The notes under the pieces are model-generated. The model was given only the letters and a program-made list of their open reading frames with translations. It was not told where the DNA came from and did no database searches. Source: Erysipelotrichaceae bacterium (GTDB lineage: Bacteria; Bacillota_I; Bacilli_A; Erysipelotrichales; Erysipelotrichaceae). Taken from it: a stretch of 64,000 bases of DNA. Made by a program: the position numbers and the translations under genes. Numbering within the stretch: the first letter of the stretch is position 1; each line of letters opens with the position of its first letter. The stretch lies in contig JAFRKI010000001.1 of the NCBI GenBank assembly GCA_017431825.1, positions 1-64,000 of the forward strand, read 5' to 3'. This document shows, piece after piece, positions 21,747 to 30,425 of this stretch.

Positions 21747-21971
21747 TTAGAAAACCAGGATCAGCAGTATGGCGATCAGGGTACCGTAAATGGCGACCGT
21801 CTCCGAAATGGCGGCACCGACGATGGCCATCGATCTGATCTTGTCGCTGGCTTCCGGGTTCTTGCCGATGGACTCGACGGCCTGTCTGGCAACGCTGCCT
21901 TCAGCGAAAGTGGTACCGAAGCCTACCCATACGGCTAATGCAGCAGCTATGGCGATAATTCCTCTTTCCAT
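21747..21971 (-). CDS. atpE: F-type ATP synthase c subunit with two-carboxylate motif
   Basis: 74-residue helical hairpin that forms the rotor ring. The ion-binding glutamate of helix 2 is Glu57 in AISETVAIYG. Helix 1 has a second acidic residue, Glu24 in TTFAEG, exactly 33 residues before Glu57. That is the spacing of Gln32/Glu65 in Ilyobacter and of the Glu32/Glu65 pair in the Fusobacterium sodium ring. Tyr62 matches the conserved Tyr70. The usual GxGxGxGxG of helix 1 is weakened to GxGxTxAxG. Sodium or proton use is undecided. The ribosome site AAAGGAGG is strong, as expected for a subunit made in many copies. Confidence 0.96.
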   Translation of the reverse strand: MERGIIAIAAALAVWVGFGTTFAEGSVARQAVESIGKNPEASDKIRSMAIVGAAISETVAIYGTLIAILLILVF

Positions 21972-21983
21972 GATATTCCTCCT

Positions 21984-22673
21984 TTATTCCTGCGGTAATT
22001 CCTTACCGATGAAGATTATTGTTAAAGACGTAAAAATGAACGTCTGTAGCAATCCGCTTATTAGATCAAAATACATATGCAATATCGGAGCAACGACTAC
22101 TCCGAAGATATTAAAAGTCCCTATCAGTGGTATGTAGCTGGAAAAGAACGACATTGCCGTATACAGCAGGGACATGATTATTCCTCCGGAAAGGATGTTC
22201 GCAAAAAGACGCAGCGACAGCGAAATGACCGGTGAGATCTTCGAGATCAGGTTCATAGGCAGAAACAGGAACACCGGTTCAAATAATCCGTGGACATAAT
22301 TCTTTATGCCGTTGTATCTGGCGCTGTTGTATTCGACAAGGATGACGGTTATGATGGCCAATGTCAGCGTTACCGAATAATTGCTGGTCGGAACGGCCTG
22401 GATACCGAAGAGTCCGGATATGCTGGACAGGAAGATATAGCCCCATAAGCTTCCGATATAAGGTCCAAGGTTCTCGAATATCTCGTCATTGACATCGGTC
22501 CTTACCGTCTTATCGACCGTTTCCACGGCCATAAGCGCCAGCAGCACCAGTCCTTTGGGTTCATCAAAAGGATCGAACTTCTTCAGGGCCCTGTTTATTA
22601 TCACCAAAAATACAGCTAAGACAACTGTGATGAGCAATATTGAAAAGACATGTGCCTGGACTTTTACTACCAT
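21984..22673 (-). CDS. atpB: F-type ATP synthase a subunit
   Basis: 229-residue membrane stator with five or six helices. It carries the essential arginine in SLSLRLFANILSGGIIMSLL and the C-terminal channel helix ending FIFTSLTIIFIGKEL. The shorter N-terminus is normal for Gram-positive a subunits. It begins immediately after the atpI stop. The ion-channel residues do not by eye settle sodium versus proton use. Confidence 0.95.
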   Translation of the reverse strand: MVVKVQAHVFSILLITVVLAVFLVIINRALKKFDPFDEPKGLVLLALMAVETVDKTVRTDVNDEIFENLGPYIGSLWGYIFLSSISGLFGIQAVPTSNYSVTLTLAIITVILVEYNSARYNGIKNYVHGLFEPVFLFLPMNLISKISPVISLSLRLFANILSGGIIMSLLYTAMSFFSSYIPLIGTFNIFGVVVAPILHMYFDLISGLLQTFIFTSLTIIFIGKELPQE

Positions 22674-23003
22674 TTAACCCTTTTCTAAAACCGCTTTTAC
22701 GATAATGCTCGCCTTGATCGTCAGCAATCCGATAAGTACGCCTATCCAGTTCAGATATGCGGGAAACAGGACACTGATAAACAAGGGAATGATCAGGACA
22801 AAGGTCGACAGGAATATGCCCAGATATGTCGATATGCTGACTTTATCGAGATTCTGATAGCGGCGTTCGATCAGCTTGTAGTTGATCAGCGCAAAGACGA
22901 ATCCCGTGACTATGCCGGCCGATATCCGGTGATCGATGAATAAAAAGACAAAGCCAAGCGCTACAACAACAAAAAAATCTAGAACAAGGTCCCTTCTATT
23001 CAT
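22674..23003 (-). CDS. atpI: AtpI-like membrane protein at the head of the atp operon
   Basis: About 109 residues with four predicted membrane helices (DFFVVVALGFVFLF, ISAGIVTGFVFALI, YLGIFLSTFVLIIPLFI, LNWIGVLIGLLTI). AtpI proteins assist c-ring assembly or Mg2+/Ca2+ supply. The name rests on position and topology, because AtpI is poorly conserved. The start is ATG 23003 or TTG 23006. Neither has a ribosome site; TATAAT ends 5 nt before the TTG and 8 nt before the ATG, so the mRNA of the whole operon has almost no leader. Confidence 0.75.
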   Translation of the reverse strand: MNRRDLVLDFFVVVALGFVFLFIDHRISAGIVTGFVFALINYKLIERRYQNLDKVSISTYLGIFLSTFVLIIPLFISVLFPAYLNWIGVLIGLLTIKASIIVKAVLEKG

Positions 23004-23011
23004 CAAGTGAT

Positions 23012-23017
23012 ATTATA
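23012..23017 (-). promoter_or_regulatory. atp operon -10 element
   Basis: Minus strand TATAAT at 23017-23012, preceded by TTG (TTGTATAAT). A weak -35 TAAACA lies about 18 nt upstream. Predicted transcription start is at or within two bases of the atpI start codon. Confidence 0.55.
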
Positions 23018-23038
23018 CAACAAGTTATACGGCCTTGT

Positions 23039-23569
23039 TTACTTTATGACAAGGACCTCATCCAGTCCCTTGCGCGGACGCAGCTGCGCTTCCTTGTCTT
23101 TTACGCCGATGGCGATGACCGGCATTATTATCTCATCTTCAGGGATGCCGAAGTACTTTCTGAGCTTATCCACATCTCTCAGACCCATGATGAGCGTATC
23201 ATAGCCCAGTTCACTGGCTTTCAGCATCAGATAGGAGTTCTGTAAGCCCAGATCATAGGCTCCCCAGCTGTCTTTGAGCTCATCGGCATATTCGCCGGCT
23301 CCTTTGCATCCTGAGAGTCCTTTTTTGAAGGCAGCAATGATGTAGGCGGCATTTTTCGTGGAATTCTGATTAAAATCCGGTAAGGCATCATATACTTCCT
23401 TCTTGGCTTCTTCGCTTATCGCAACATAGTACCTGCCGCTTTCGGTATTCTTCCAGCTGGCAGCTAAAAGCGTTGCTTCAATAATGGTCCTGATGTCTTC
23501 TTCCCTGACTTCAGCTTCCTTATAAGACCTTATTGAGCGTCTTTTCATCAACAGTTCATTCAATTCCAT
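23039..23569 (-). CDS. Nitroreductase-family flavoprotein
   Basis: About 176 residues, FMN-dependent oxidoreductase fold. It starts MELNELLMKRRSIRSYKE, where RRSIR is the FMN phosphate-binding pattern, and has GAYDLGLQNSYLMLKASELGYDTLIMGLRD typical of the family core. The physiological substrate is unknown. The start is set at ATG 23569, because AGGAGG is 8 nt from it and only 2 nt from the earlier ATG 23575. It is divergent from ppdK and monocistronic. Confidence 0.88.
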   Translation of the reverse strand: MELNELLMKRRSIRSYKEAEVREEDIRTIIEATLLAASWKNTESGRYYVAISEEAKKEVYDALPDFNQNSTKNAAYIIAAFKKGLSGCKGAGEYADELKDSWGAYDLGLQNSYLMLKASELGYDTLIMGLRDVDKLRKYFGIPEDEIIMPVIAIGVKDKEAQLRPRKGLDEVLVIK

Positions 23570-23642
23570 TTTCATTACCTCCTGTTATCTACAATTATAG
23601 GACTAAATGGTCTTTATATACTTAAACAGCGCTAAAAAATGA

Positions 23643-23648
23643 TAAAAT
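23643..23648 (+). promoter_or_regulatory. ppdK extended -10 element
   Basis: TGATAAAAT (23640-23648) is an extended -10 (TGn plus TAAAAT). AAAGGAG follows before the ATG at 23674. No good -35 is seen. Confidence 0.45.
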
Positions 23649-23673
23649 GTATTTGTTTTAAAGGAGAAACGAA

Positions 23674-26301
23674 ATGAGCAAGAAATATGTCTATATGTTT
23701 GCGGAAGGCAACGCAAGCATGCGTGAACTTCTTGGCGGTAAAGGTGCCAACCTGGCCGAAATGTCCAGTTTAGGCTTACCGGTACCTTACGGCTTTACCA
23801 TCTCTACCGAAGCATGTACGGCTTACTACGATGACGGCGAAAAGATCAATGCCGACATCAAGGAAGAGATCAGGGAAGCTTTAGCCAAACTGGAGGAACA
23901 GGCCGGCAAAAAGCTCGGTGATGCTGAGAATCCGCTGCTGGTATCCGTAAGATCGGGTGCCCGTGCCAGTATGCCTGGCATGATGGATACCATCCTTAAC
24001 CTGGGTATCAATGATGAAGTAGTGGAAACGATCGCCAAGAGGACCGGCAACGAAAGATTTGCCTACGATTCCTACCGTCGTTTCATTCAGATGTTCTCTG
24101 ATGTCGTAATGGAATTATCCAAGAAGAGATTTGAAGAGATCATCGATGAAGTCAAGGAAGCCAAAGGCGTCAAGCTCGATACCGAACTCGATGCCGAAGA
24201 TATGAAGGAACTTGTAAGACGTTTCAAGGCCTTCTATAAGGAAAACCTTAACGAGGACTTCCCGCAGGATACCAACATCCAGCTGGAAAGAGCCATCGAG
24301 GCCGTATTCAGATCCTGGAACAATCCTCGTGCCATCTTCTACAGAAAGGAAAATGATATTCCTTCTTCCTGGGGTACTGCCGTCAACGTTCAGATGATGG
24401 TCTTCGGTAACATGGGCGATACCTGTGGTACCGGTGTTGCCTTCACCAGAAATCCGGCTACCGGTGAAAACAAGCTCTTCGGCGAATTCCTGATGAATGC
24501 TCAGGGCGAAGACGTCGTTGCCGGTGTCAGAACTCCTCAGACCATCGATCAGCTCAAGGTAGTCATGCCTGGAGCCTACGATGATTTCGTAAAGATCTGC
24601 GATACCCTTGAACATCATTACCATGACATGCAGGATATGGAATTCACCATCGAGAACGAAAAGCTGTTCATGCTGCAGACCAGAAACGGCAAGCGTACCG
24701 CTGCCGCTGCCCTTAAGATCGCCTGCGATATGGTCGATGAAGGACTGGTCACAATCGATCAAGCTCTGCTGATGGTTGAACCTAAACAGCTGGATTCCCT
24801 GCTGCATCCGCAGTTCAATGCCGAAGCACTGGCCAAGGCCAAACTGCTTACCAAGGGTCTGGCTGCTTCTCCTGGTGCTGCCTGCGGTCAGGTGGTATTC
24901 TCAGCTGAAGATGCCAAGAAGGAACATGAAAACGGCAAGAAGGTCGTACTGGTAAGATTGGAGACTTCTCCTGAAGACATCGAAGGTATGGCTGTTTCCG
25001 AGGGCGTACTTACCGTCAGAGGCGGTATGACCTCACATGCTGCCGTCGTTGCCAGAGGCATGGGTGAATGCTGTGTATCCGGCTGCGGCGATATCAAGAT
25101 CGATTATGACAACAAGACCTTTACGGTCAATGATAAGACTTTCCATGAATTCGACTGGATCTCCCTGGACGGTAACACCGGTAACGTATACGGTGAAGCC
25201 ATTCCGACCGAACCGGCTACCATTTCCGGTTACTTCAAGAGATTCATGGACTGGGCCGATGAAAGAAGAGTCCTGAAAGTAAGGACCAACGCCGATACTC
25301 CTAAGGATGCCAAGCAGGCTCTCGAGTTCGGTGCCGAAGGTATCGGTCTTGTCAGGACCGAACATATGTTCTTTGAAGAAAACAAGATCAAAGCCATCCG
25401 TGAGATGATCGTATCTTCAACTACCGAACAGAGAAAGGCTGCCCTCGAAAAGGTGCTGACCTTACAACAGCAGGACTTTGAAGGTATCTATGAGGCTATG
25501 CAGGGCAACCCGGTGACCATCCGTTACCTGGATCCGCCTCTGCATGAATTCGTTCCGACCGGTGAAAAAGAGATCGAAGAACTGGCTAAGGAAATGAACA
25601 TGCCTGTCGAGGATCTCAAGGAGATCATTACCGGACTTCATGAGACCAACCCGATGATGGGACACAGAGGCTGCCGTCTGGCTGTAACCTATCCTGAGAT
25701 AGCTGAAATGCAGACCAAGGCCGTTATCGGTGCTGCCATCAATACTCAGAAGAAACATCCTGACTGGAACGTCGTTCCGGAGATCATGATCCCGCTGGTA
25801 GGCGATGTCAAGGAACTCAAATATGTCAAGGACGTAGTCGTCAAGACTGCCGATGAGCTGATCGCAAACAGCGATGTCAAGCTGCAGTACCATATCGGTA
25901 CGATGATCGAGATCCCGCGTGCGGCTCTCTTAGCCGGTGAGATCGCTACCGAAGCCGAGTTCTTCTCCTTCGGTACCAACGACCTGACGCAGATGACATT
26001 CGGCTTCTCCAGAGATGATGCCGGCAAGTTCTTAGGCTCTTACTATGATGCCAAGATCTATGAACAGGATCCGTTCCAGAAACTGGATCAGCATGGTGTA
26101 GGTATCCTTGTCAAGCTGGCTGCCGAACAGGGCAGAAAGACCAGACCTGATCTCAAGCTCGGTATCTGCGGCGAACACGGCGGCGATCCTGCTTCGATCG
26201 AATTCTGCCATAAGACGGGACTCAACTACGTTTCCTGCTCTCCATATAGAGTACCGATCGCCAGACTGGCTGCTGCTCAGGCTGCGATCAAGAACAAATA
26301 A
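23674..26301 (+). CDS. ppdK: Pyruvate, phosphate dikinase
   Basis: Interconverts pyruvate + ATP + phosphate and PEP + AMP + PPi; in fermenters it often runs as a PPi-linked glycolytic step. The N-terminal ATP-grasp domain has LLGGKGANLAEMSSLGLPVPYGF, the swivelling phosphohistidine domain has GGMTSHAAVVARGMG (catalytic His near residue 455), and the C-terminal PEP/pyruvate barrel has EGIGLVRTEHMFF, MMGHRGCRL and GICGEHGGDP. Length 875 is standard. It has a strong AAAGGAG site and consistent high-expression codon style. Monocistronic, closed by a terminator. Confidence 0.98.
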   Translation: MSKKYVYMFAEGNASMRELLGGKGANLAEMSSLGLPVPYGFTISTEACTAYYDDGEKINADIKEEIREALAKLEEQAGKKLGDAENPLLVSVRSGARASMPGMMDTILNLGINDEVVETIAKRTGNERFAYDSYRRFIQMFSDVVMELSKKRFEEIIDEVKEAKGVKLDTELDAEDMKELVRRFKAFYKENLNEDFPQDTNIQLERAIEAVFRSWNNPRAIFYRKENDIPSSWGTAVNVQMMVFGNMGDTCGTGVAFTRNPATGENKLFGEFLMNAQGEDVVAGVRTPQTIDQLKVVMPGAYDDFVKICDTLEHHYHDMQDMEFTIENEKLFMLQTRNGKRTAAAALKIACDMVDEGLVTIDQALLMVEPKQLDSLLHPQFNAEALAKAKLLTKGLAASPGAACGQVVFSAEDAKKEHENGKKVVLVRLETSPEDIEGMAVSEGVLTVRGGMTSHAAVVARGMGECCVSGCGDIKIDYDNKTFTVNDKTFHEFDWISLDGNTGNVYGEAIPTEPATISGYFKRFMDWADERRVLKVRTNADTPKDAKQALEFGAEGIGLVRTEHMFFEENKIKAIREMIVSSTTEQRKAALEKVLTLQQQDFEGIYEAMQGNPVTIRYLDPPLHEFVPTGEKEIEELAKEMNMPVEDLKEIITGLHETNPMMGHRGCRLAVTYPEIAEMQTKAVIGAAINTQKKHPDWNVVPEIMIPLVGDVKELKYVKDVVVKTADELIANSDVKLQYHIGTMIEIPRAALLAGEIATEAEFFSFGTNDLTQMTFGFSRDDAGKFLGSYYDAKIYEQDPFQKLDQHGVGILVKLAAEQGRKTRPDLKLGICGEHGGDPASIEFCHKTGLNYVSCSPYRVPIARLAAAQAAIKNK

Positions 26302-26323
26302 TCAAACAGTTCATATAAACAAA

Positions 26324-26356
26324 AAAACGGACACTTATTCAGGTGTCCGTTTTTTA
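26324..26356. terminator. Bidirectional terminator between ppdK and the MFS gene
   Basis: AAAACGGACAC (26324-26334) pairs with GTGTCCGTTTT (26343-26353), with an 8-nt loop. T-runs follow on both strands, so it serves ppdK and the converging transporter operon. Confidence 0.9.
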
Positions 26357-26373
26357 GTGTTTTTGATATGTGA

Positions 26374-27756
26374 TCACTGTTCCAGAGCTTTTGCCTGTTC
26401 TTTCTTATACTCGGCCATTACATCTGACCTGGTCGCAAAGAACGCCATCAGCAGGCAGATGATACCCGGTACCCAGCCCAGTAAGGCGATGATCGTCTTC
26501 TGAGTGCTTAAGGACTGAGCGACGCCCAGATCGGCATTATATCCGGACATGGCCAAGGCAATACCCATGATCCAGACGGCAACGGCTTCTGCCAGCTTGG
26601 TGATGAGATTGTCGCAGGTCGAAACCATGGAATCGATACGTCTCTTGAACTTGAATTCGACGATATCGGCAATGTTGTTCCGGTTGGTATTGAACATGAT
26701 GAAGGCTATCGTTGAACCGAAGCCCGTAGCGGCTGCCAGTATGCATACGCAGACCAGCGATTTAGGGAAGATGATGAACGGTATCCTTCCTATCACCTGG
26801 CTGAGACCCGCAATGATCATCATATTCTTATGCCCAACTTTCCTGTCGATGCTGCCAATAAAGATGGCTGTCAGTATCGATACGACAAGATAGAAGGCCA
26901 GGATCGGGGTCGCCATCGTGGAATCGCCCAGGATGTAGGCGGCATAGTCGTTGACTTCAGCCATGACGATGGCCGTATTGATGCCGTAACAAAGGATGAA
27001 CAGCATGTTGAAGATCCAGGTCTTTATCGAGAACAGCATCCTGAAGGTATCCATGAAGCCGATCTTGTCTTCGTTGTCTTCCTGCTGGTGCACTCTTTCC
27101 TTTGATGTAAGATAATGAGTAACACAGCCGAAAACGCAGATAGCTGCCATGACACAGGCCGTAAGCAGCAGGGCTCTGGCGTCTTCCGATGTATAGATAT
27201 CGGACTTAAGTCCGCCGAAGACCTTCTTGACCAGGATCGGCACGGCTACGGCACCGATACCGCTGCCTAAGCATCCGCCTAAAGAACGGAAGGAATTGAT
27301 GCTCCGGCGGTCTTCATCGATATTGGTTGCCAGGGCTCCCATCGAATTGTACGGGATGGCCAGGAAAGTATAAAAGGCTTCGAATACCAGATAGATCAGT
27401 ATGCAGAGGATTATCGTCATATTCTGGCTCAGTCCGAAATCCGCAAACATCAGCACGATGGTAATGGCCCACGGTATCGCAAAATACAGTGCCAGCGGCC
27501 TGATCTTTTCGCCTGATTTGAACTTGTGATTGACGCTCCAGAAACCGATCAGCGGATCGTTTACCGCATCCCAAATGGTTCCTATCGTAAGGATCGTCGA
27601 AGCCCAGAATACCGGAATCCTCAGTATCATCTTCAGGAAAGTCAGATAATACAGATTCTTGAAGTTGAATACGATATTGCTGGAAGTAGAAAAAGCCATG
27701 AAGCCCAGCTTCTCAGGCAGTTTTACTCTTTCCTGGACAGTTTCTTTAGTTGTCAT
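26374..27756 (-). CDS. MFS transporter, GPH-like (glycoside-pentoside-hexuronide:cation) family
   Basis: 460 residues with about 12 membrane helices. The N-terminal part has KLGFMAFSTSSNIVFNFKNLYYLTFL and TIGTIWDAVNDPLIGFWSVNHKFKSGEKIRP, which matches the D(A)xxDP motif of GPH sugar:cation symporters, followed by R..LGGCLGSGIGAVAVPI. It lies 8 nt downstream of an M20 peptidase and is probably cotranscribed with it, which would also fit uptake of a peptide-like or conjugated substrate. The substrate is not predictable. Confidence 0.8.
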   Translation of the reverse strand: MTTKETVQERVKLPEKLGFMAFSTSSNIVFNFKNLYYLTFLKMILRIPVFWASTILTIGTIWDAVNDPLIGFWSVNHKFKSGEKIRPLALYFAIPWAITIVLMFADFGLSQNMTIILCILIYLVFEAFYTFLAIPYNSMGALATNIDEDRRSINSFRSLGGCLGSGIGAVAVPILVKKVFGGLKSDIYTSEDARALLLTACVMAAICVFGCVTHYLTSKERVHQQEDNEDKIGFMDTFRMLFSIKTWIFNMLFILCYGINTAIVMAEVNDYAAYILGDSTMATPILAFYLVVSILTAIFIGSIDRKVGHKNMMIIAGLSQVIGRIPFIIFPKSLVCVCILAAATGFGSTIAFIMFNTNRNNIADIVEFKFKRRIDSMVSTCDNLITKLAEAVAVWIMGIALAMSGYNADLGVAQSLSTQKTIIALLGWVPGIICLLMAFFATRSDVMAEYKKEQAKALEQ

Positions 27757-27764
27757 ATATCTAC

Positions 27765-29207
27765 CTACTTTCTTGTTTCCTGTTCCTTAATAAGCGCTTT
27801 ATAGTAATCGACAGCCATCGGCAAGGTACCGGCCTTGATGTTTTCATTGAGACCATGCATGGCCTTGAGCTGTTCCGGTTCATACATGACCGGAGAGAAC
27901 CTGATACAGTTGTCGCAGATCGGTCCGTAGAACCTGGCATCGGTTCCTCCCGTTACCACATAAGGCATGATGCCGATGCCCGGGAAGACGTTCTTTATGG
28001 TCCTGACGCACATCTGGTACTGTTCACCGTTAAGATCGAGTTCCCTGGACGGATCGTTGGCTTTCAGCACTTCGGTTTCAATGTTGTATTTCTTTGCGAT
28101 ACTGCTTATAAGCTCATTGCTTTCATCTTTCTTCTGATGCGGGATATAGCGCAGATTGGCCGTTACCCAGGCTTCCTGAGGCAGCACGTTATAACCGTCG
28201 GAGCCCTTCTGCATCGTAAAGGCAACGGTCGTTTTCAGCATGGCTGCCGCTTCAGCGGAGATCGAAGGGATGATCCTGCTGATGACCGGCTTTAGGAGGT
28301 CCTCATTGGCCATGACCAGCTTAAGAGCGAAGCTCTGACAGTAAGGAGCCAGGGACTTGAACATCTGATCGACTGCCGGAAGGAATGCGACTTTGAACGG
28401 ATCGTGTTTTTCGATCTCGTTTTCAAAGGCTGCCAGTCTGGCGATCGGTGTTCCCTTTGCAGGAGTGCTCGAATGTCCGCCTTCGCTTCTGGCGATGAAC
28501 TTCAGATCGCCGTAGCCCTTTTCAAAGATGCCGATAGCCGCAAATTCTCCTTTGACGCCGGTGACCGGATCCTTGACGATACTGCCGCCTTCATCACAAA
28601 GCATATACAGCTTTACGCCCTTATCCTTGAGATACTGGACTATCTTCGGTGCACCGTCACCGCCTATTTCCTCGGTACAGGAGCTGCCGAAATAGACGTC
28701 GCATTTAGGCTTGTATCCTTCCTTAAGAAGCTCTTCACCGGCCTGCAGGAAAGCCATTAACGAACACTTGGTATCGGAAGTTCCCCTGCCCCAGACATAA
28801 CCGTCTTCGATGTCACCGGAGAAAGGCTCATGGCTCCATTTGCCTGATGCTTCAACGACATCCATGTGGCTTATCAGCATGAGCGGTGCCAGCTTCCTGT
28901 TCTTTCCTTTCCATTTGATCAGCAGGTTTCCGTCGATATCGATAACTTCCAGTTCCTTGAACAGTGTCGGGAACTGTCGGGCCAGGACCTTGTGGAAGCC
29001 TTTGAACTTTTTCGGGTCCGGTTTATCGGCCACGGATACCGTTTCATACTGGACCATCTTTGAGAGTTTTTTCGCATACTCCTTAACTCTTTTTTCATCT
29101 TTGGAATACTCGAAATAAGTGGTCTTTTCCCCTGCCAGCAGTGTCCTGATGACCAGTACTGCCGCAAATATCAGTATCAGTAATAAGACAAATAACAGAA
29201 ATTTCAT
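27765..29207 (-). CDS. M20-family metallopeptidase with N-terminal membrane anchor
   Basis: 480 residues. One N-terminal hydrophobic helix (MKFLLFVLLLILIFAAVLVI) is followed by a di-zinc peptidase: LISHMDVVEA, YVWGRGTSDTKCSLMAFLQA and the EE pair in SCTEEIGGDGAPK, then VTGGTDARFYG late in the catalytic domain. It is like carboxypeptidase PM20D1/CPS1-type proteins. The start is at ATG 29207, because GAAGG lies 8 nt upstream; the longer frame has none. It is probably cotranscribed with the MFS gene, so the two may take up and cleave an acylated amino acid or dipeptide (inference). Confidence 0.88.
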   Translation of the reverse strand: MKFLLFVLLLILIFAAVLVIRTLLAGEKTTYFEYSKDEKRVKEYAKKLSKMVQYETVSVADKPDPKKFKGFHKVLARQFPTLFKELEVIDIDGNLLIKWKGKNRKLAPLMLISHMDVVEASGKWSHEPFSGDIEDGYVWGRGTSDTKCSLMAFLQAGEELLKEGYKPKCDVYFGSSCTEEIGGDGAPKIVQYLKDKGVKLYMLCDEGGSIVKDPVTGVKGEFAAIGIFEKGYGDLKFIARSEGGHSSTPAKGTPIARLAAFENEIEKHDPFKVAFLPAVDQMFKSLAPYCQSFALKLVMANEDLLKPVISRIIPSISAEAAAMLKTTVAFTMQKGSDGYNVLPQEAWVTANLRYIPHQKKDESNELISSIAKKYNIETEVLKANDPSRELDLNGEQYQMCVRTIKNVFPGIGIMPYVVTGGTDARFYGPICDNCIRFSPVMYEPEQLKAMHGLNENIKAGTLPMAVDYYKALIKEQETRK

Positions 29208-29286
29208 AATACTACCTTCTTTATAAATTAATACCATTATACATAAAAAAAGAGACCGCAGTATCCGCTATTCTCAATTGGCCCGA

Positions 29287-29315
29287 TTGACAGTAAAAAC
29301 AGGACATATGATAAT
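29287..29315 (+). promoter_or_regulatory. Promoter of the NiCo riboswitch-CDF unit
   Basis: TTGACA (29287-29292), a 17-nt spacer, then GATAAT (29310-29315). This is the best sigma-A-type promoter read in the window. Confidence 0.75.
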
Positions 29316-29357
29316 AAAGAGGAACATCTGTACTGCAGGCACTCAGGTGTTATCTGC

Positions 29358-29447
29358 AGTGCAGACTGAACAGGCAGTACTTCAAAGTATGTAGCCGGGT
29401 CGTTGACGACAGCAGAAGCGTTTTACAGCACATCTGCGGGACAGCAT
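29358..29447 (+). promoter_or_regulatory. NiCo (czcD) riboswitch aptamer
   Basis: The leader contains the ordered conserved blocks of the NiCo riboswitch: CTGAACAGGCAGTAC, then GTAGCCGGG, then CAGCAG, then GCGGGACAGC. These form a four-way junction that binds Co2+ or Ni2+. A terminator hairpin overlaps the 3' end of the aptamer (29428-29469), so metal binding should break the terminator and turn on the exporter. The CDF transporter directly downstream fits the class perfectly. An extra AACATCTG/CAGGTGTT hairpin lies just 5' (29323-29350). Boundaries are approximate. Confidence 0.85.
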
Positions 29448-29470
29448 CATGTTCCGGGGTGTGCTTTTTA
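29428..29470 (+). terminator. Riboswitch expression-platform terminator
   Basis: GCACATC (29428-29434) can pair with GGTGTGC (29458-29464), followed by TTTTTATT. The 5' arm lies inside the aptamer, so the terminator and the metal-bound fold are mutually exclusive. Confidence 0.7.
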
Positions 29471-29510
29471 TTCCCTGAAAGATGATGTAACGGTTGCTCG
29501 GGGGGTCGAT

Positions 29511-30377
29511 ATGGAAGAACAGAAAACAGTAAAGAAACTATCCCGCACCAGTATCTTCGGAAACGTCATACTCTTTCTGATAAAGATTTTTACCGGCATT
29601 GCGGGTAATTCGGGAGCCATGGTATCGGATGCCGTTCATTCGCTTTCTGATGTCTTTACGACGGTCATCGCTTATATCGGCGTAAGGCTTTCGAGACGTA
29701 AAGAAGACAGTGAACATCCTTACGGTCATGAAAGACTGGAATGCGTGGCTTCCCTGATCCTGGGACTGATACTGGCCGGAACGGGCATCGGCATCGGTTA
29801 CGGCGGTTTAAAAAAGCTTATCAGTCCTGAAGCCTTGGAGATACCTACCATGCTGCCTTTGATCGCAGCCATCATTTCGATCATCGTCAAGGAAGTGATG
29901 TTCCGTTATACCATGTATTACGCAAAGAAACTTGATTCTTCGGCCTTTAAAGCAGATGCCTGGCATCACCGTTCGGACGCTTTATCGTCTGTCGGTTCTT
30001 TCATCGGTATCGGTCTGGCCAGGATCGGTTTCCCCTTCATGGATCCTCTGGCGAGCATCGTCATCTGTGTCTTCATTCTTAAGGTGGCATTCGATATCTC
30101 CATGGATGCGACAGCCAAGATGCTTGATACTTCCTGTGACAGGGAAACGGAACAGGCTATCCGTGATTTCATTGAAAAACAGCCCGGAGTCGAACGTGTC
30201 GATCTCTTACAGACCAGACAGTTCGGAAACAAGATCTACGTCGATCTCGAGATAGCGGTAAACGGAAACATCTCCCTCCATGATGCCCATGCCATAGCGG
30301 AGAGCGTCCATGACGGCATCGAACAGAACTTTCCTTCAGTCAAACACGTCATGGTCCACGTCAATCCTGCGGACTGA
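29511..30377 (+). CDS. Cation diffusion facilitator metal exporter (Co/Ni type)
   Basis: 288 residues, six membrane helices and a C-terminal cytoplasmic metal-binding domain. Metal-site motifs are HSLSDVFTT in helix 2, the loop HPYGHERLE, and HHRSDALSS in helix 5. The C-terminal domain (from about 205, VERVDLLQTRQFGNKIYVDLEI) is complete. The start is ATG 29511, preceded by GGGGGT; the longer frame runs into the riboswitch. Control by a NiCo riboswitch makes cobalt/nickel efflux more likely than zinc, iron or manganese. Confidence 0.93.
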   Translation: MEEQKTVKKLSRTSIFGNVILFLIKIFTGIAGNSGAMVSDAVHSLSDVFTTVIAYIGVRLSRRKEDSEHPYGHERLECVASLILGLILAGTGIGIGYGGLKKLISPEALEIPTMLPLIAAIISIIVKEVMFRYTMYYAKKLDSSAFKADAWHHRSDALSSVGSFIGIGLARIGFPFMDPLASIVICVFILKVAFDISMDATAKMLDTSCDRETEQAIRDFIEKQPGVERVDLLQTRQFGNKIYVDLEIAVNGNISLHDAHAIAESVHDGIEQNFPSVKHVMVHVNPAD

Positions 30378-30397
30378 TTATCCGAAAATAATAAATA

Positions 30398-30425
30398 AAA
30401 ACCTGCTTCATTGCAGGTTTTTTAT
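30398..30425. terminator. Bidirectional terminator between the CDF gene and rbfA
   Basis: AAAACCTGC (30398-30406) pairs with GCAGGTTTT (30413-30421), with T-rich flanks on both strands. Confidence 0.88.

Noticed and set aside
21933-21953. AxAxAxA pattern at residues 7-13 of the c subunit, as in alkaliphile rings
   Set aside because: When aligned by the ion-site glutamate, it is out of register with the alkaliphile motif; the equivalent positions read GxGxTxAxG.
24115-24807. 230-codon minus-strand frame inside ppdK
   Set aside because: It lies opposite strongly conserved PpdK sequence and lacks a ribosome site and promoter.
29403-29510. N-terminal extension of the CDF gene
   Set aside because: It would translate the riboswitch and terminator; ATG 29511 keeps the normal CDF N-terminus and has a GGGGGT site.
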